DNA of 5,490 nucleotides from JABFSC01 sp031389045. Lineage in GTDB: Bacteria > Desulfobacterota > Binatia > Bin18. How positions within the stretch are numbered: position 1 is the first letter of the stretch; every line of letters begins with the position of its first letter. Where the stretch lies: contig JANMSE010000340.1 in NCBI GenBank assembly GCA_031389045.1, positions 1 through 5,490 on the forward strand. The letters are read 5' to 3'. Positions 4,891-5,490 of the stretch are shown here, piece by piece. A program made the translations under genes and the position numbers. A model generated the notes under the pieces. The model was not told the origin of the DNA, made no database searches, and worked only from the letters and a program-made list of their open reading frames with translations.

Positions 4891-5100
4891 TTACCGCCCA
4901 CAGCGAAATCCCAAATCGGAAAAAAGCGCGGACGGTGCCTGCGCGGCGCTCAGTGCGAACACACCGGCGGCTGTTCCGTTCCCGTACCCATAGCTGCTCG
5001 GACCAACCGCAACGCTGTCCGGTGGGCATTCGTTCGCTCGAACAGACAATGGCACCATGAGCAGGCAGGAGACCGCGACAATGGCGAGTGTAGGCGGCAT
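4891..5100 (-). CDS. Small exported protein resembling an internally deleted FGE-sulfatase-like protein
   Basis: 69 residues. The start at 5100 is supported by AAAGGA 9 nt upstream. Residues 1-22 are a signal peptide (MPPTLAIVAVSCLLMVPLSVRA) with a likely cleavage before NEC, so the product should be exported. The mature N-terminus NECPPDSVAVGP matches the beginning of secreted formylglycine-generating-enzyme/sulfatase-like proteins (ECPPDSVRVG, usually continuing CVDKYEASVW). The C-terminus YGNGTAAGVFALSAAQAPSA, then LFSDLGFRCGR, matches their end (RGG.W..G..AGVFA...APS....GFRC.R). The 200 or more residues that normally lie between are absent, yet the frame is kept. Cys25 and Cys67 are the only cysteines of the mature part. 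It is therefore either a deletion relic or a genuine mini-protein. Full catalytic or lectin-fold function is unlikely. Confidence 0.65.
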   Translation of the reverse strand: MPPTLAIVAVSCLLMVPLSVRANECPPDSVAVGPSSYGYGNGTAAGVFALSAAQAPSALFSDLGFRCGR

Positions 5101-5108
5101 ACGCAAAA

Positions 5109-5114
5109 ATCCTT
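5109..5114 (-). promoter_or_regulatory. Ribosome binding site of the FGE-like mini gene
   Basis: On the minus strand AAGGAT precedes TTTTGCGT and the ATG at 5100. This is the only good Shine-Dalgarno match in the long minus-strand frame that stays open to 5475, and it selects the short signal-peptide-bearing product. Confidence 0.6.
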
Positions 5115-5144
5115 TCTTCCGATGACGAGGCAGGATTGACGAGG

Positions 5145-5173
5145 GATATACTGAAGGCGGTCCTGAGCAGCAA
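5145..5173 (-). promoter_or_regulatory. Possible sigma-70-type promoter for the FGE-like mini gene
   Basis: On the minus strand, TTGCTG (5173-5168) and TATATC (5150-5145) are separated by exactly 17 bp, and the predicted start would lie about 38 nt before the ATG at 5100. Each hexamer is a partial match, so this is a prediction only. Confidence 0.35.
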
Positions 5174-5188
5174 GTCCCGGATGGATGA

Positions 5189-5204
5189 CGAGCGCACGTG
5201 CTCG
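5189..5204. promoter_or_regulatory. Palindrome in the divergent intergenic region
   Basis: CGAGC and CAC (with one extra G between them) pair with GTGCTCG, giving an imperfect 16-bp palindrome centred on CACGTG. It lies between the two divergent genes and next to one of three TGACGAG copies (5123, 5137, 5186). It could be an operator, but no regulator is known. Confidence 0.25.
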
Positions 5205-5216
5205 CTCCGTGGACCC

Positions 5217-5245
5217 TTGACAGCGCGCGTTGCTTCCTCAATGTA
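5217..5245 (+). promoter_or_regulatory. Possible promoter for the cytochrome gene
   Basis: A perfect TTGACA -35 hexamer lies at 5217-5222. The -10 region at the proper distance (AATGTA, 5240-5245, 17-bp spacer) is weak, so the promoter would need an activator or is not real. Confidence 0.3.
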
Positions 5246-5286
5246 CATGGGCAGTCCACGCTCTTGTCAGTCATCTCGTCGGAAAA

Positions 5287-5293
5287 GGGGGAG
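5287..5293 (+). promoter_or_regulatory. Ribosome binding site of the cytochrome gene
   Basis: GGGGGAG lies 5 nt before the ATG at 5299 and supports that start over the in-frame ATG at 5317. Confidence 0.65.
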
Positions 5294-5298
5294 AAAAG

Positions 5299-5490
5299 AT
5301 GGTCAGTCATACTCTGATGCTCAAGCGGAGAGAAACAACGCAGCGACGGAAGTTCTGGATGCTCGTGTTCTCGTGTCTCGTGATGCTCTTGAGTGCTCGC
5401 GCGCCAGTCTGGGCGATCGCGCCCGTCGCCGCCGATGGCGCCAAAGTCTATGAGGAAAAATGTGCCTCGTGCCATAACGGTGGCGTCCCG
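5299..5490 (+). CDS. c-type cytochrome or cytochrome-containing quinohemoprotein, 5' part
   Basis: 64 codons, open to the last base of the window. The N-terminus is basic (KRRETTQRRK, 9-18), then hydrophobic (FWMLVFSCLVMLLSARAPVWA, 19-39), a Sec-type signal peptide or membrane anchor that sends the protein to the periplasm. The mature part starts DGAKVYEEKCASCHNGGVP: C55 and C58 bind heme c covalently and H59 is the proximal ligand of a CxxCH motif. The CASCHNGGVP context resembles the cytochrome domain that opens PQQ-dependent (polyvinyl-alcohol-dehydrogenase-like) beta-propeller enzymes, but a simple monoheme cytochrome is equally possible because the rest is outside the window. It is divergent from the FGE-like mini gene across a 198-base spacer. 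Confidence 0.82.
   Translation, partial: MVSHTLMLKRRETTQRRKFWMLVFSCLVMLLSARAPVWAIAPVAADGAKVYEEKCASCHNGGVP

Noticed and set aside
4891..4990. Template or variable repeat of a diversity-generating retroelement, because FGE/C-lectin-like C-termini are typical targets
   Set aside because: No reverse transcriptase, no second copy and few adenine-rich Asn codons in the segment.
4891..5475. Long minus-strand frame of 194 codons read as one gene
   Set aside because: Its first part lies over the + strand cytochrome start and has no protein-like features; a good ribosome binding site and signal peptide begin at 5100, so only the 69-residue part is annotated.

Overview
The window looks like a piece of a mid-to-high-GC chromosome from an environmental, probably uncultured, Gram-negative-type bacterium. 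The evidence for that is exported proteins with signal peptides, a periplasmic c-type cytochrome, strong Shine-Dalgarno sites, and intergenic spacers filled with palindromes and short tandem repeats. The gene mix (amidohydrolase, Nu-type GST, SDR dehydrogenase, cytochrome c) fits soil or sponge-associated lineages such as the former Deltaproteobacteria, Tectomicrobia or Binatota. That taxonomic guess is inference only.

Left half (1-3106, all + strand): three catabolic or redox genes. They are the 3' end of a D-aminoacylase-like amidohydrolase closed by a clear intrinsic terminator, a YfcG/YghU-like glutathione transferase, and a short-chain dehydrogenase. The spacers hold a heptamer-repeat element, a CCCTCTCCC/GGGAGAGGG palindrome, and individual strong ribosome binding sites. 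The three genes therefore look independently expressed rather than a tight operon.

Middle (3107-3929): an accessory stretch. A complete HI1420/HigA-type antitoxin gene follows a fragment that reads as the last ~18 residues of its usual RelE/HigB-type toxin, so the antitoxin appears to be orphaned. Both the SDR gene and the antitoxin gene end on a TAG that lies inside a GTAGGGTG sequence opening a palindromic element. A 69-codon ORF with a hydrophobic N-terminus is the only candidate gene in the 380 bases that follow.

Right half (3930-5100, - strand): a two-gene module encoding a ribbon-helix-helix-like protein and an HNH endonuclease, the latter frameshifted near its 3' end. Upstream of it is a 69-residue exported protein that resembles the two ends of an FGE-sulfatase-like secreted protein with the middle missing. 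A heptamer tandem array separates that gene from the RHH gene. From 5299, on the + strand and divergent from the exported mini-protein, a signal-peptide-bearing c-type cytochrome or quinohemoprotein begins and runs off the window.

Overall, the region from about 3100 to 5100 looks like a decaying accessory island: a toxin remnant, an orphan antitoxin, a frameshifted nuclease, an internally deleted secreted protein and several repeats. It lies between more ordinary metabolic genes. The RHH/HNH pair is the best candidate for a little-described system.
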